Positions 28,823 to 38,940 of a stretch of 64,000 nt of DNA are shown here, piece after piece. A program made the position numbers and the translations under genes. The notes beneath the pieces were generated by a model that worked only from the letters and a program-made list of their open reading frames with translations, ran no database searches and was not told the DNA's origin. Origin of the DNA: an uncultured Pelagibacteraceae bacterium (GTDB lineage Bacteria; Pseudomonadota; Alphaproteobacteria; Pelagibacterales; Pelagibacteraceae); the NCBI GenBank assembly GCA_902555435.1, contig CACDRL010000002.1, positions 62,001 to 126,000 on the forward strand. The letters are read 5' to 3'. Positions within the stretch are counted from its first letter, which is position 1, and every line of letters begins with the position of its first letter.

Positions 28823-29156
28823 AGCTAATGATCATATTTACAATATTACTCATGAGAATACTAAAATAAATTATGAAAAATTAACTTTGATAATAAAAGA
28901 GTTTTTAGAATTAAATAAATTTGAATTGAAGGATATTAACAAAATATACATTAATAGAGGTCCAGGAAGTTTTGCGGGGATTAGAAATTCTATTTCTGTT
29001 GTTAAGGCTTTGAAATTAGCAAAAAATATTGATTATTATTGTTATAGTTTAGAAGATTTTAAAGGTGAAAAAGATGTAAAATATGAAAATGTCCCTTATT
29101 TGTGTGACAAATTTAAAATTAAAAAAAATTTGATTAACCCTATTTATATAAGTTAA
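28770..29156 (+). CDS. TsaB-like tRNA t6A biosynthesis protein, short form
   Basis: N-terminal ASKHA-fold domain of TsaB, the scaffold of the TsaB-TsaD-TsaE complex making t6A37 in tRNAs. The family core GPGSFAGIRNSISVVKAL (NRGPGSFxGxR) is clear. I start it at MNKLIIDVAG (128 residues); an open frame 17 codons upstream reads through the deacetylase signal peptide antisense and is not conserved. Typical TsaB is about 200-230 residues, so the second half is missing. Followed by fur after 9 bases; rimI, usually next, is absent. Confidence 0.75.
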   Translation: MNKLIIDVAGDKIFLMIIANDHIYNITHENTKINYEKLTLIIKEFLELNKFELKDINKIYINRGPGSFAGIRNSISVVKALKLAKNIDYYCYSLEDFKGEKDVKYENVPYLCDKFKIKKNLINPIYIS

Positions 29157-29165
29157 AATTAAATT

Positions 29166-29576
29166 ATGTCTGAAACAATTGAACAAAAATGTTTAGCAAA
29201 AGGTGTGAAATTGACAGATCAGAGAAAAATAATTGCTCAGGTCATGTCCCAGTCTACTGATCATCCTGATGTTGATGAACTTTATAATAGAGTTTCAAAA
29301 ATAGATAATAAAATAAGTATTGCTACCGTTTACAGAACAGTAAAATTATTTGAAGAATCTGGAATACTTACTAAGCATGAGTTTAAAGGTGGAAAAGCTA
29401 GGTATGAAGAACTAAATGAAGGACATCATGACCATTTAATAGATGTGAAGTCAGGTGAAATAATAGAATTTGTTGATGAAGAAATCGAAAAACTTCAAAA
29501 AAAAGTAGCAGATAAATATGGGTACACTTTAGTTGACCATAAGCTTGAACTTTATGGGATAAAAAAAAAATCCTAA
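29166..29576 (+). CDS. fur: Fur-family metal-responsive repressor (Fur/Mur type)
   Basis: 136 residues: an N-terminal winged helix (KLTDQRKIIAQVM, ISIATVYRTVKLFEESGIL) and a C-terminal metal domain with GHHDHLIDVKSGEIIEF. It lacks the CxxC structural zinc pairs, as alphaproteobacterial Fur/Mur proteins do. It lies in the conserved tsaB-fur-miaB string, which is the standard place for alphaproteobacterial fur. In these bacteria the protein often senses manganese while Irr handles iron; Irr is also in this window. Confidence 0.92.
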   Translation: MSETIEQKCLAKGVKLTDQRKIIAQVMSQSTDHPDVDELYNRVSKIDNKISIATVYRTVKLFEESGILTKHEFKGGKARYEELNEGHHDHLIDVKSGEIIEFVDEEIEKLQKKVADKYGYTLVDHKLELYGIKKKS

Positions 29577-29582
29577 ATTAAA

Positions 29583-30908
29583 ATGCAAAAAATTTTCATT
29601 AAAACGTTTGGTTGTCAAATGAATGAATATGATTCAAATAGAATTTTTGATTCAGTAAAGAAAATTGGTTATCAAAAAAGTGAAAAACTAGAAGAAGCTG
29701 ACTGTTATTTATTGAACACTTGTCACATCAGAGATAAAGCAAAAGAAAAAGTTTATTCTGAAATAGGAAGAGTTAAAAAAAGCTTTAAAGCCAAAAAAAA
29801 ACCATTAGTAATAATTGCAGGGTGTGTTGCACAAGCAGAAAACCAAGAGATGCTTAAACGTGAGCCTTATATAGATTTAGTAATTGGCCCTCAAGCCTAT
29901 CATAAGATTAACGAAACAATTCTGGATCATATTGAAAAAAGAAAAAAAATTGAACAAACAGATTTTGATGCTGTTTCAAAATTCAAATATTTTAGTAAAA
30001 TAAAGAATGAAGCAGGTAAGGTTTCGTCCTTTTTAACTATTCAAGAAGGATGTGATAAGTTTTGTCATTTTTGTGTGGTTCCATATACTCGTGGACCAGA
30101 ATATTCTAGACCATTCAATCAAATAATTGAGGAGGCAAATTATTTGTCAGATAATGGAGCAAAAGAAATCATACTTTTGGGACAAAATGTAAATGCTTAC
30201 AATGATAATAGTAAAAGACTATCTGATTTGATTTTAGAAATTGAAAAGATTAAAGATGTAAAAAGAATTAGATACACAACTTCGCATCCAAAAGATATGA
30301 CTGATGATTTAATTGAAGCATATAAAGTCTCTAAAAAGTTAATGCCTTTAGTCCATCTTCCAGTTCAGAGTGGATCCGATAGGATTTTAAAGTTGATGAA
30401 TAGAAAACATAAAATAGATCATTATTTAAAAGTTTATTACGAATTGAAAAAAATTAATCAATCAATTGAATTTTCTAGTGATTTTATTATTGGTTATCCT
30501 GGTGAAACTGAAGAAGATTTCCAAAGTACAATCGATTTAATTAAAAAAATTAATTTTATAAACTCTTACTCATTTATTTTTAGTCCAAGGCCTGGGACAA
30601 AGGCAGAAGGTTTAGATTTAATTGATAAAAAAATTTCAATGAAGAGGTTAGAATTTATTCAAAATTTATTATCTGAAAGTCAAACCCAAATGAACAAAAA
30701 ATTAGAATATAGAACAATTGATGTGTTGGTTGAAAATTTAACTGAAGATAAATCCAAAGCTTTTGGCAGAACTGAATATATGACATCAGTAATTTTTAAT
30801 GGTAAAAGAGAACATATTGGAAAAATTGTGAAAGTAAAAATTACAAATAGTAATAGAACTACATTGTTTGGAGAATTGTTAAGCAACCCAGATCAAAAGG
30901 TGGCATAA
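29583..30908 (+). CDS. miaB: MiaB, tRNA-2-methylthio-N6-isopentenyladenosine synthase
   Basis: Radical SAM methylthiotransferase acting on A37 of tRNAs. The N-terminal UPF0004 domain has three cysteines (TFGCQMNEYDS, LNTCHIRDKA, IAGCVAQAE) binding one cluster. The radical SAM triad is CDKFCHFCVVPYTRG, and a TRAM domain closes the protein. 441 residues, full length. Six bases follow fur. Confidence 0.98.
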   Translation: MQKIFIKTFGCQMNEYDSNRIFDSVKKIGYQKSEKLEEADCYLLNTCHIRDKAKEKVYSEIGRVKKSFKAKKKPLVIIAGCVAQAENQEMLKREPYIDLVIGPQAYHKINETILDHIEKRKKIEQTDFDAVSKFKYFSKIKNEAGKVSSFLTIQEGCDKFCHFCVVPYTRGPEYSRPFNQIIEEANYLSDNGAKEIILLGQNVNAYNDNSKRLSDLILEIEKIKDVKRIRYTTSHPKDMTDDLIEAYKVSKKLMPLVHLPVQSGSDRILKLMNRKHKIDHYLKVYYELKKINQSIEFSSDFIIGYPGETEEDFQSTIDLIKKINFINSYSFIFSPRPGTKAEGLDLIDKKISMKRLEFIQNLLSESQTQMNKKLEYRTIDVLVENLTEDKSKAFGRTEYMTSVIFNGKREHIGKIVKVKITNSNRTTLFGELLSNPDQKVA

Positions 30909-30911
30909 TCT

Positions 30912-31907
30912 TTGAATAATACAATTAAAAAAAAAAGCGATACTACTCTAAAATTTGTTTACTCAGATAACAATTCATTAAGTGTAATATTTCACAACAA
31001 TGAATTACTCATGGGTGTTGCCGGAGAATTTAATAAAAATTTAAAAGAATTAGAAAAGATGACTAACTCTAGTTTGTATTCTAGGGGCAATTCAATAATG
31101 ATAAAATCAGATCCACAAAAAAATGAATTAATAAAAAATGCAATTCAATTTTTAACTAATCAATTTATAAATAATGGTTCAATAGAAAATAAAGATCTTG
31201 TATCATCAGTTGATCAATTTATGATTAAAGAGAAGGTTAAAAATAATAATGTAACTGACATTATAAAAACACCAAAAAAATCAATTATTCCCAGATCCGA
31301 AAAACAAAAAAGCTATGTCAGAGCTCTAAGACAAAGTGATATTGTAATCTCAGCAGGACCAGCTGGAACAGGAAAAACTTTTTTAGCTGTAGCAGTGGGT
31401 TTGACTATGTTGTTAGAAAAAAAAATAGAAAGAATTATTCTATCTAGGCCTGCTGTTGAAGCAGGAGAGAGACTTGGCTTTTTACCCGGAGATATGAAAG
31501 AAAAAGTAGATCCGTATTTAAGACCTTTATATGACTCTTTGTACGATCTATTTGATTTTGAAAAAATACAAAGAATGATTGAAATTGGCGATATCGAAAT
31601 CGCTCCTCTGGCATTTATGAGAGGCAGAACACTCAAAAATTCTTTTGCTATATTAGATGAAGCGCAAAATGCAACAGATACACAAATAAAAATGTTTTTA
31701 ACAAGGATCGGTGAAAATTCAAAAATTGTAGTCAATGGAGATCCTACTCAGATAGATCTTCCTAACAAAAGTATGTCAGGATTAGTTAGATCAAAAGAAT
31801 TATTGGGGCATTTAAATGAAATTTCAGTTGTAGACTTTGATCATTCAGATGTAGTTAGACATCCACTGGTTTCTAAAATTGTAAAAGCCTACTCTAAAAA
31901 TGATTAA
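30912..31907 (+). CDS. PhoH-like ATPase (YbeZ type)
   Basis: 331-residue P-loop ATPase. Walker A is ISAGPAGTGKTFLAVAVG and Walker B ILDEAQNAT; a KH-like N-terminal part precedes them. In many bacteria it pairs with YbeY in RNA and ribosome maturation, and here the two overlap by 8 bases. The start is TTG (30912), three bases after the miaB stop; no ATG is available nearby that would keep the conserved N-terminus. Confidence 0.93.
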   Translation: MNNTIKKKSDTTLKFVYSDNNSLSVIFHNNELLMGVAGEFNKNLKELEKMTNSSLYSRGNSIMIKSDPQKNELIKNAIQFLTNQFINNGSIENKDLVSSVDQFMIKEKVKNNNVTDIIKTPKKSIIPRSEKQKSYVRALRQSDIVISAGPAGTGKTFLAVAVGLTMLLEKKIERIILSRPAVEAGERLGFLPGDMKEKVDPYLRPLYDSLYDLFDFEKIQRMIEIGDIEIAPLAFMRGRTLKNSFAILDEAQNATDTQIKMFLTRIGENSKIVVNGDPTQIDLPNKSMSGLVRSKELLGHLNEISVVDFDHSDVVRHPLVSKIVKAYSKND

Positions 31908-32361
31908 TTTAAACGTCTTCTCAGAAGAGAAGGCTTGGTCTAAAAAACTTAATAAAAAAGATTTTTTTTTTAAAAATATTTGTAATTCTTTTCCAAAAAA
32001 ATATAAATTTTTTAATAAAAAAATAAGTTTATCTTTACTTCTTTCAAACAATAAAAAAATTAAAATTTTAAATAAAAAATTTAGAAATAAAAATAAATCT
32101 ACTGATATTTTATCTTTCCCATCTAGCAAAATATTAAAAATATCAAAGCAAACTTACTTAGGAGATATAATTATTAGTTTTAATTTTATTAATAAACCAA
32201 AATCACAAACAGATAGACAATTTAAAGAAAAAATAATTAAAACTTTTATTCATGGTTTTTTACACTTGTTAGGATTTGATCATGTAAAAAATAAAGATTA
32301 TTTAAAAATGTTAAAAGAAGAAGAAAAAATATTCAAATCAGTTATCTCAAAAATTAAGTAA
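31900..32361 (+). CDS. ybeY: YbeY, endoribonuclease for 16S rRNA maturation
   Basis: 153-residue metalloprotein. The zinc motif HGFLHLLGFDH (H-x3-H-x5-H) lies near the C-terminus, and the core NKKFRNKNKSTDILSFP is typical. It is involved in 16S rRNA 3'-end maturation and ribosome quality control. It overlaps phoH by 8 bases. The N-terminal third is extremely lysine/asparagine-rich, reflecting the AT bias. The usual following gene for a CorC-type transporter accessory protein is absent. Confidence 0.95.
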   Translation: MINLNVFSEEKAWSKKLNKKDFFFKNICNSFPKKYKFFNKKISLSLLLSNNKKIKILNKKFRNKNKSTDILSFPSSKILKISKQTYLGDIIISFNFINKPKSQTDRQFKEKIIKTFIHGFLHLLGFDHVKNKDYLKMLKEEEKIFKSVISKIK

Positions 32362-32362
32362 A

Positions 32363-33901
32363 TTGAAAAAAAATTTATATATTGATATAGTTTATTTATT
32401 GTTTCTTGGAGCGGTAACTTCATTAAGTTTACCACCCTTTAATTTGTTAATAATTAATTTTCTATCCTTTAGCTTATTCTTTATTTTTTTGATTAAAAAA
32501 AAAGAGAGCAAACATAAATTATTTTTTTTTTATGGGTGGTTATTTGGATTTGGATATTTTCTAACAAATATATATTGGATCTCTATTTCATTAACATTTG
32601 ATGAAAATTTTAAATTTTTAATCCCATTTGCTCTAATTTTAGTTCCTTCTTTTATTGCGTTATTTTACGGTTTTGTTTGTTATTTGTTTATTTTCTTTAA
32701 ACCAAATAAAACTTTGAGTTCAATTTTATTATTTTCTGTAATCTTTGGTTTTCTAGAATTCATTAGAGGTTCAATTTTATCAGGTTTTCCTTGGAACTTA
32801 ATTGCATATAGTTTTTCAAATCATTTGGAAATTCTAAGCATAACATCTTTAATAGGCACATATTCTTTCAACTTATTTTGTATAACTTTGTTTCTAAGTC
32901 CTGCACTCTTTATTTTACGGAATGACAAAAAAGATTTAATTTTTTGCTTAATTTTACCTTTAATATTTTTATTATTTTATTTCTTTGGATATTCAAATAA
33001 GCAGGATTTTTACAATAGTGATGTTGAAAAACTTGATTATAAAATAAGATTAGTTGGTACTGATATTTCTTTAGATAGGTTTTATTCAGGAGAGGGGCCT
33101 TTATCAACTATAGAGGATCTTATAAATATTAGTTCACCAAATAAGAAAGAGAAAACAATTTTCATTTGGCCAGAGGGTATATTGCCTGGAATTTCTCAGG
33201 ATCAAATTCAAAGTTATGATTATTTATTTAATGAAAGTTTTAACGAAAATCACTTACTCATTTTAGGCATCAACAACAAATCAAAAGTTAACGATCAAGT
33301 TAAGTATTACAATTCTTTATCTGTTTATGATCATAATCTTAATTTATTAAATTATTATAATAAAATAAATCTTGTGCCGTTTGGCGAATTTTTACCTATG
33401 GAAAATTTATTAAAAAATGTAGGTCTCAAATCTTTAACTAACAATTATCAATCCTACTCAAAAGGTCAAAAAAGGGAAATTATAGAGTTAAATCAAAATA
33501 ATTTTTCTATAAAATTTTTACCATTAATTTGTTATGAGATAATTTATTCTGGAAAATTATATAAAAATCATGACTTTGATATAATAGTAAATATTTCAGA
33601 GGATGGATGGTTTGGTCAATCAATAGGACCAGAACAACACTTTGTTCACAGTATATTTCGAGCTATCGAAAGTGGAAAATATGTAATTAGATCAGCTAAT
33701 AATGGAATAGCTGCGATAGTAAATCCGCTTGGTATTGTTGAGGAAAAAATTAATTTTAAGGAGGTTGGATATATTGATTTTACCAAAATGAGAAAAATTC
33801 AACCAACAATCTTTTCTAAATATGGGAATAAAATTTTTGGCCTAATAATTTTATTGTATATTTTTTTAATATTTTCATTTAATAGAGTGAAAAATGAGTA
33901 A
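32363..33901 (+). CDS. lnt: Apolipoprotein N-acyltransferase (Lnt)
   Basis: Inner-membrane enzyme adding the third acyl chain to lipoproteins. About six hydrophobic segments fill the N-terminal 210 residues, followed by the nitrilase domain with the triad Glu ([10 protein letters not shown]), Lys ([15 protein letters not shown]) and Cys ([11 protein letters not shown]). A final membrane segment ends the 512-residue protein. The start is TTG, one base after the ybeY stop. Its 3' end overlaps metK by 8 bases. The lipoproteins of this window (LptE-like, LptM-like, BON, DUF3576) would be substrates. Confidence 0.96.
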   Translation: MKKNLYIDIVYLLFLGAVTSLSLPPFNLLIINFLSFSLFFIFLIKKKESKHKLFFFYGWLFGFGYFLTNIYWISISLTFDENFKFLIPFALILVPSFIALFYGFVCYLFIFFKPNKTLSSILLFSVIFGFLEFIRGSILSGFPWNLIAYSFSNHLEILSITSLIGTYSFNLFCITLFLSPALFILRNDKKDLIFCLILPLIFLLFYFFGYSNKQDFYNSDVEKLDYKIRLVGTDISLDRFYSGEGPLSTIEDLINISSPNKKEKTIFIWPEGILPGISQDQIQSYDYLFNESFNENHLLILGINNKSKVNDQVKYYNSLSVYDHNLNLLNYYNKINLVPFGEFLPMENLLKNVGLKSLTNNYQSYSKGQKREIIELNQNNFSIKFLPLICYEIIYSGKLYKNHDFDIIVNISEDGWFGQSIGPEQHFVHSIFRAIESGKYVIRSANNGIAAIVNPLGIVEEKINFKEVGYIDFTKMRKIQPTIFSKYGNKIFGLIILLYIFLIFSFNRVKNE

Positions 33902-35063
33902 TATTAAAAATTTCCTATTTACAAGTGAGTCAGTTTCAGAAGGACATCCTGATAAAGTATCAGATAGAATTTCTGATATGGTTGTTGATAGTTACATTTC
34001 TGGAGATCCTTATTCAAGAGTTGCTTGTGAAACTTTAACGACAACAAATAAAGTTGTGCTTGCAGGTGAAGTGAGAGGTCCTGAAATTAAAAAAGATGAT
34101 TTAATTGAAAAAGTAAGGAATTGTATAAAAGATATTGGATATGATCAGGAAGGATTCACTTGGAAAGAAGCAACAAAAATAGAAAGTCATTTGCATTCTC
34201 AATCTGCTGATATTGCAATGGGCGTGGACTCATCTGGAAATAAAGATGAGGGTGCCGGAGACCAAGGTATAATGTTTGGTTATGCATGTAATGAAACAGA
34301 TGTATTTATGCCTGCACCAATTCATTACTCGCATAAAATTTTAAGACTTATGGCCGAGGATAGAAAATCTGGAAAATTAAAAAATATTGAACCGGACTCA
34401 AAAAGCCAAGTTACATTCGAATATGTTCATGGTAAACCAAATAAAGTAAAGTCTGTTGTTATATCATCTCAACATTCATCTGATGTTAATCAAGTCCAGG
34501 TAAGAGAATTATTAAGACCGTATATGTTAAAATCAATTCCAGAAAAATTTCTTAAAGACTTTAATGAGGAAGAGTTTTATGTAAACCCAACTGGTAATTT
34601 CGTAATAGGTGGACCAGATGGGGACTGTGGTTTAACAGGAAGAAAAATTATTGTGGATACCTATGGTGGAGCAGCACCTCATGGAGGAGGAGCATTTTCA
34701 GGTAAGGATCCCACAAAAGTAGATAGATCTGCCGCTTATGCAGCAAGATATATTGCTAAAAATGTTGTTGCTTCAAAAATAGCAGATAAATGTTTGATAC
34801 AGTTAGCCTATGCAATAGGAGTTTCAAAACCTTTATCAATTTACGTTGATTTGTTTGATAATGATTTAGATAAAAACAAATTTGTTGTTGAAAAGATTAA
34901 TGAAAATTTTGATCTCAGTCCTAGAGGGATTAGAGAAATGCTAAACCTTAATAGACCTATATATGAAAAAACAGCAGCCTATGGTCACTTTGGTAGAACC
35001 CCAGGAGATGATGGATCCTTTTCGTGGGAAAAAACTGATAAAATCAACGTTTTTTCTAAATAG
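33894..35063 (+). CDS. metK: S-adenosylmethionine synthetase (MetK)
   Basis: Makes SAM from methionine and ATP. Signatures: [38 protein letters not shown] and [16 protein letters not shown]. 389 residues, normal. Its ATG lies inside the end of lnt, so no SAM riboswitch can directly precede it here. A terminator-like hairpin follows at 35121. In relatives trmB and rimP come next; here nusA follows directly. Confidence 0.98.
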   Translation: MSNIKNFLFTSESVSEGHPDKVSDRISDMVVDSYISGDPYSRVACETLTTTNKVVLAGEVRGPEIKKDDLIEKVRNCIKDIGYDQEGFTWKEATKIESHLHSQSADIAMGVDSSGNKDEGAGDQGIMFGYACNETDVFMPAPIHYSHKILRLMAEDRKSGKLKNIEPDSKSQVTFEYVHGKPNKVKSVVISSQHSSDVNQVQVRELLRPYMLKSIPEKFLKDFNEEEFYVNPTGNFVIGGPDGDCGLTGRKIIVDTYGGAAPHGGGAFSGKDPTKVDRSAAYAARYIAKNVVASKIADKCLIQLAYAIGVSKPLSIYVDLFDNDLDKNKFVVEKINENFDLSPRGIREMLNLNRPIYEKTAAYGHFGRTPGDDGSFSWEKTDKINVFSK

Positions 35064-35069
35064 TTTCAG

Positions 35070-35097
35070 TTGAATTAAAAAAAAACTTTACTATATT
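35070..35097 (+). promoter_or_regulatory. Candidate sigma-70 promoter for nusA
   Basis: TTGAAT (35070-35075) and TATATT (35092-35097) are spaced by 16 bases. Transcription would begin near 35104, upstream of the hairpin at 35121-35146. If real, the hairpin lies inside the nusA leader. The AT-rich context makes chance matches common. Confidence 0.5.
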
Positions 35098-35120
35098 GCC
35101 CTTACATTGTTGAATTATCA

Positions 35121-35146
35121 AAATGGGCTTTGGCCCATTTTTTTTT
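35121..35146 (+). terminator. Rho-independent terminator or nusA attenuator
   Basis: A perfect eight-base-pair stem AAATGGGC / GCCCATTT with loop TTTG is followed by six more T. It could end the metK transcript. However, its T tract ends at the GGAG ribosome-binding site of nusA, with 13 bases left before the nusA ATG, so no nusA promoter can fit downstream of it. Confidence 0.88.
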
Positions 35147-35159
35147 GGAGTAGATAAAA

Positions 35160-36713
35160 ATGTTAAATAAAAGAGCAGATAAATTAGAATTATTAAGAAT
35201 TGCCGAAGCAGTGGCTTTGGAAAAATCGATAGATAAAGAACTTATAATTAGTTCTATGGAAACAGGAATAGCTAAAGCAGCTAAATCTAAGTTTGGTCAA
35301 GAAAATGAAATTAAAGTTTTAATTAATAGAGATAATGGAGACATAGAATTGTTCAGAAAACTTGTTATTTCTGAAAATCCTGAAAATGCGAATACAGAAA
35401 TAAAATTGGAAGATGCGATAAATCTTAATGAAAATAACAAAAATAAGTCTATCGGTGATGAAGTTCTTCAACCTTTACCATCTTTTGATTTTGGTAGAAT
35501 AGCCGCTCAAACTGCAAAACAAGTTATAAGCTTTAATGTTAGAGAAGCAGAGAGAGAAAGACAATTTAATGACTTCATTGATAAAAAAGATACAATTTTA
35601 AGTGGTATTGTTAAGAGATTAGAATTTGGAAGTGTTATTGTTGATCTAGGTAGAACAGAAGCAATCATTCAAAAAAATGAATTAATTCCTAGAGAAAATA
35701 TTAAAGCTGGTGATAGAATAAAAGCTTATTGCTATGATGTAAGAAGAGAGCCAAGAGGTCAACAAATTTTTTTATCTAGAGCTCACCCAAAATTTATGGA
35801 GAAACTTTTTGTTCAAGAGGTTCCAGAAATATATGATGGACTAATCGAAATTAAATCTTCATCTAGAGATCCTGGAAGTAGAGCAAAGATTTGTGTTAAA
35901 GCAGTTGATACATCATTAGATCCAGTTGGAGCTTGTGTTGGTATGAGAGGTTCTAGAGTTCAGGCGGTTGTAAATGAACTTCAAGGAGAAAAAATTGATA
36001 TTGTGAATTGGTCAGAGGACGCTGCAATATTAGTATCAAATGCATTATCGCCTGCAGAAGTTCAAAGAGTGAATGTAGATGCAGAAAGAAAAAAACTTGA
36101 TGTAATTCTAACAGAAGAAAATTTGAGTAAAGCGATTGGTCGAAGGGGTCAAAATGTAAGATTGGCAACTAAATTGTTAAATTATGAAATTAATATTATG
36201 ACTGATGCGGAAGACTCCGAGAGAAGACAATTAGAATTTAAAGAAAAAACAGATAACTTTGTTAAAAACTTAGAATTAGACGAAACGTTAGGTCAGTTAT
36301 TAGTTGCTGAAGGTTTTTCAACAATAGACGATATTAAAGATAGCTTGCCAGAAAATTTAACAAAAATAGAGGGAATTGAGGAAGAAACAGCTATTGCGTT
36401 AATTGAAAGAGCAAAAGAGTTTCATCAAAAAGATCAAGAAGATATATCGGAAAGAATTAAAGAGCTTGGTCTACAAGATGCCCTTATCAATCTTAAAGGT
36501 CTTACCCCAGGAATGTTAGTTACACTGGGTGAACAAAAAATATTAACATTAGAAGATTTTTCAGATCTTGCTTCTGATGAACTTACTGGTGGCTACGATG
36601 TAGTTAAAGGAGAGAGAGTTAAAATACAGGGTTATCTAGAGGATTTTGCTTTATCTAAAGAAGAGGCAGATGAATTAATTATGTCTGCTAGAAATATAAT
36701 TTATAAAGATTGA
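35160..36713 (+). CDS. nusA: Transcription termination/antitermination factor NusA
   Basis: RNA-polymerase-binding factor for pausing, termination and rRNA antitermination. 517 residues: an N-terminal RNAP-binding domain, S1 domain (GIVKRLEFGSVIVDLG), two KH domains (DPVGACVGMRGSRVQAV and LSKAIGRRGQNVRLA) and C-terminal acidic helix-hairpin repeats. The GGAG site ten bases before the ATG supports the start. Ten bases separate it from infB; ylxR, usually between them, is missing, and rimP, usually before it, is missing too. Confidence 0.98.
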   Translation: MLNKRADKLELLRIAEAVALEKSIDKELIISSMETGIAKAAKSKFGQENEIKVLINRDNGDIELFRKLVISENPENANTEIKLEDAINLNENNKNKSIGDEVLQPLPSFDFGRIAAQTAKQVISFNVREAERERQFNDFIDKKDTILSGIVKRLEFGSVIVDLGRTEAIIQKNELIPRENIKAGDRIKAYCYDVRREPRGQQIFLSRAHPKFMEKLFVQEVPEIYDGLIEIKSSSRDPGSRAKICVKAVDTSLDPVGACVGMRGSRVQAVVNELQGEKIDIVNWSEDAAILVSNALSPAEVQRVNVDAERKKLDVILTEENLSKAIGRRGQNVRLATKLLNYEINIMTDAEDSERRQLEFKEKTDNFVKNLELDETLGQLLVAEGFSTIDDIKDSLPENLTKIEGIEEETAIALIERAKEFHQKDQEDISERIKELGLQDALINLKGLTPGMLVTLGEQKILTLEDFSDLASDELTGGYDVVKGERVKIQGYLEDFALSKEEADELIMSARNIIYKD

Positions 36714-36723
36714 GAGATGAGTA

Positions 36724-38940
36724 ATGGAAAAAAAAACAAAATTAACAATATCCGGCTCTGCAAAGAAATCTATAAGAAATATTGAGATAGCTAAAACTCA
36801 AGGAAAAAATTCTAGAGTAATTGAAAAACAAGGTGGAAAATTCACTAATAAAGGTGGATCGTTTAGACCTGGTGCAGGAAAACCAAAATCTACCACTTCA
36901 TTTAATAGAGGTACACCATTTAAACCGTCTTTTGCATCAAAATCTCCTCCAATTACAAGTGATTTTGAAAGAAGAAAACTAGCAGAGCAAAGAGCTACCA
37001 AAAGACTCAAGGGAGATAGTGAAAAAGATAAAAAAACATTAAAAGCTGGAACAAAAAAAAGAGAATTAAAATTAACTGTTTCAAGAGCATTAAGTGATGA
37101 AATAGAAGCTAGAGAAAGAAGTTTAGCATCAGTTAAAAGAGCTAGACAAAAAGAAATGAAAAACGCTTCTAAAGAAGAGGCACAAGAGAATTCAAAACCA
37201 GTAAAAAGAGATATCAATATTCCAGAGGCAATAACTGTTAGAGAGCTAGCCAATAAAATGGCGGAGCAGTCTAGCAATGTAATTAAATATTTATTTGGAA
37301 TGGGAGTAACTGTAACAATTAATCAAACTTTAGCTGCTGATACAGCTGAATTTCTAGTTAAGGAATTTGGACATAATCCAATAAGAGAAGAAAAAGCAGA
37401 AGAAATTATTCAAAAAATAAAAGCTACTAGAGTAGAAAATTTAAAAAATAGACCACCTATTGTTACTGTTATGGGCCATGTTGATCATGGTAAAACTTCT
37501 GTTTTAGATGTTTTAAGAAGTGCAAATGTTGTTTCAGGAGAGTTTGGTGGAATTACTCAGCACATCGGAGCATACCAAATTGAAAGTCAAAATAATAAAT
37601 TAACTTTTATAGATACCCCAGGTCACGCAGCTTTTACTGAAATGAGAGCAAGAGGATCAAAATTAACAGATGTAGTAGTTTTGGTTGTTGCAGCTGATGA
37701 CGGAGTAAAGCCACAAACAGTTGAGTCTATAAAACATGCAAAAGCTGCGAATGTTCCAATCGTAGTTGCAATAAATAAGTGTGATCTTCCTGAAGCTGAT
37801 CCACAGAAAATTAAAAACCAATTACTTGAACATGAATTGATAGCAGAGGATTTATCTGGTGATACTTTAATGGTTGAGGTTTCTACAAAAACTAAACAAA
37901 ATTTAGATAAGTTAGTTGAGTCTATAATTTTACAAGCTGAAATTTTAGATCTTAAGACTGATTATGAATCTAAAGCTACAGGGATCGTATTAGAATCAAA
38001 AATAGATGTTGGAAGAGGACCGGTTGCAAATATTATTATAACAACAGGTACTCTTAAAAAGGGTGACTTTTTTGTAAGTGGTTTAAAATGGGGAAAGGTT
38101 AGAGCAATTATAAATGATAAAGGTCAAAATATTAGTGAAGCTCCACCGTCAACTCCTGTAGAAGTTTTAGGTATTAATGGTGCTGCCAAAGCTGGAGATG
38201 ATTTTATTGTTTTAGACACTGAAAAAGAAGCTAAAACTTTGAGTGAAAATAGAGCTCAAGAGAGCAAAGACGGAAAGAACCCATTAACCTTTGCAACACA
38301 AGATTCTGCTTTTTCAGATAAGTCTTCTGAGGAATTAAATTTAATTATTAAATCCGATGTACAAGGATCATCAGAGGCTATCAAAAATGCAATTGCTCAA
38401 ATTAAACATGAAGAAGTGAAACCAAAAATAATTTTAGCAGATATTGGAATGGTAACTGAAACTGATGTTACATTGGCTAAAGCATCTAATGCTGTTCTAA
38501 TAGCATTTAATGTTAAACCGAGCAAAGAAGCCAAAAAACTTGCTGAAAATGAAAAAATAAAAATTTCTTCTTATAATATTATTTATGAGGTGTTGGATTA
38601 TGTTAAGCAAAAAATGTCTGGACTATTATCTCCAGATGTTCAAGAAACAATAACTGGAACAGCACAAATTCTAGAGATATTTAAAGTTTCGGGTGCTGGA
38701 AAAGTTGCAGGCTCAAAAATTACTGAAGGTGAAATAAATAGTAATTCTGATGTAAGAATTATTAGAGATGGTGCAATAATTTACACAGGAAAAGTTTCAA
38801 CAATTTTCAGGGAAAAAAACCAAGTAAAACAGGTTAGTGATGGTCAAGAATGTGGAATTACCGTTAAAGATTATATGGATTTCCAAAAAAACGACACAAT
38901 AGAGGCATTTAGTGTTACATCTACAGAGAGATCAATTTAA
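36724..38940 (+). CDS. infB: Translation initiation factor IF-2 (InfB)
   Basis: GTPase that brings fMet-tRNA to the 30S subunit. A basic, low-complexity N-terminus (about 150 residues) is followed by the IF2_N domain, G domain (VMGHVDHGKTS, FIDTPGHAAF, INKCD) and domains II-IV. 738 residues is short for an alphaproteobacterial IF-2, whose N-terminal region is often far longer, in keeping with streamlining. The stop overlaps the rbfA ATG (TAATG). Confidence 0.98.
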   Translation: MEKKTKLTISGSAKKSIRNIEIAKTQGKNSRVIEKQGGKFTNKGGSFRPGAGKPKSTTSFNRGTPFKPSFASKSPPITSDFERRKLAEQRATKRLKGDSEKDKKTLKAGTKKRELKLTVSRALSDEIEARERSLASVKRARQKEMKNASKEEAQENSKPVKRDINIPEAITVRELANKMAEQSSNVIKYLFGMGVTVTINQTLAADTAEFLVKEFGHNPIREEKAEEIIQKIKATRVENLKNRPPIVTVMGHVDHGKTSVLDVLRSANVVSGEFGGITQHIGAYQIESQNNKLTFIDTPGHAAFTEMRARGSKLTDVVVLVVAADDGVKPQTVESIKHAKAANVPIVVAINKCDLPEADPQKIKNQLLEHELIAEDLSGDTLMVEVSTKTKQNLDKLVESIILQAEILDLKTDYESKATGIVLESKIDVGRGPVANIIITTGTLKKGDFFVSGLKWGKVRAIINDKGQNISEAPPSTPVEVLGINGAAKAGDDFIVLDTEKEAKTLSENRAQESKDGKNPLTFATQDSAFSDKSSEELNLIIKSDVQGSSEAIKNAIAQIKHEEVKPKIILADIGMVTETDVTLAKASNAVLIAFNVKPSKEAKKLAENEKIKISSYNIIYEVLDYVKQKMSGLLSPDVQETITGTAQILEIFKVSGAGKVAGSKITEGEINSNSDVRIIRDGAIIYTGKVSTIFREKNQVKQVSDGQECGITVKDYMDFQKNDTIEAFSVTSTERSI

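Noticed and set aside
31313-31735. 140-residue minus-strand open frame inside phoH
   Set aside because: Mirror of the conserved PhoH ATPase core; serine/proline-rich nonsense typical of antisense frames.
33841-33896. Possible SAM riboswitch before metK
   Set aside because: The metK start lies inside the lnt coding sequence and no riboswitch-like structure is visible there.
36798-37277. 159-residue minus-strand open frame inside infB
   Set aside because: It is antisense to the IF-2 N-terminal region, has no family resemblance and no spacing signal; the plus strand is clearly coding.
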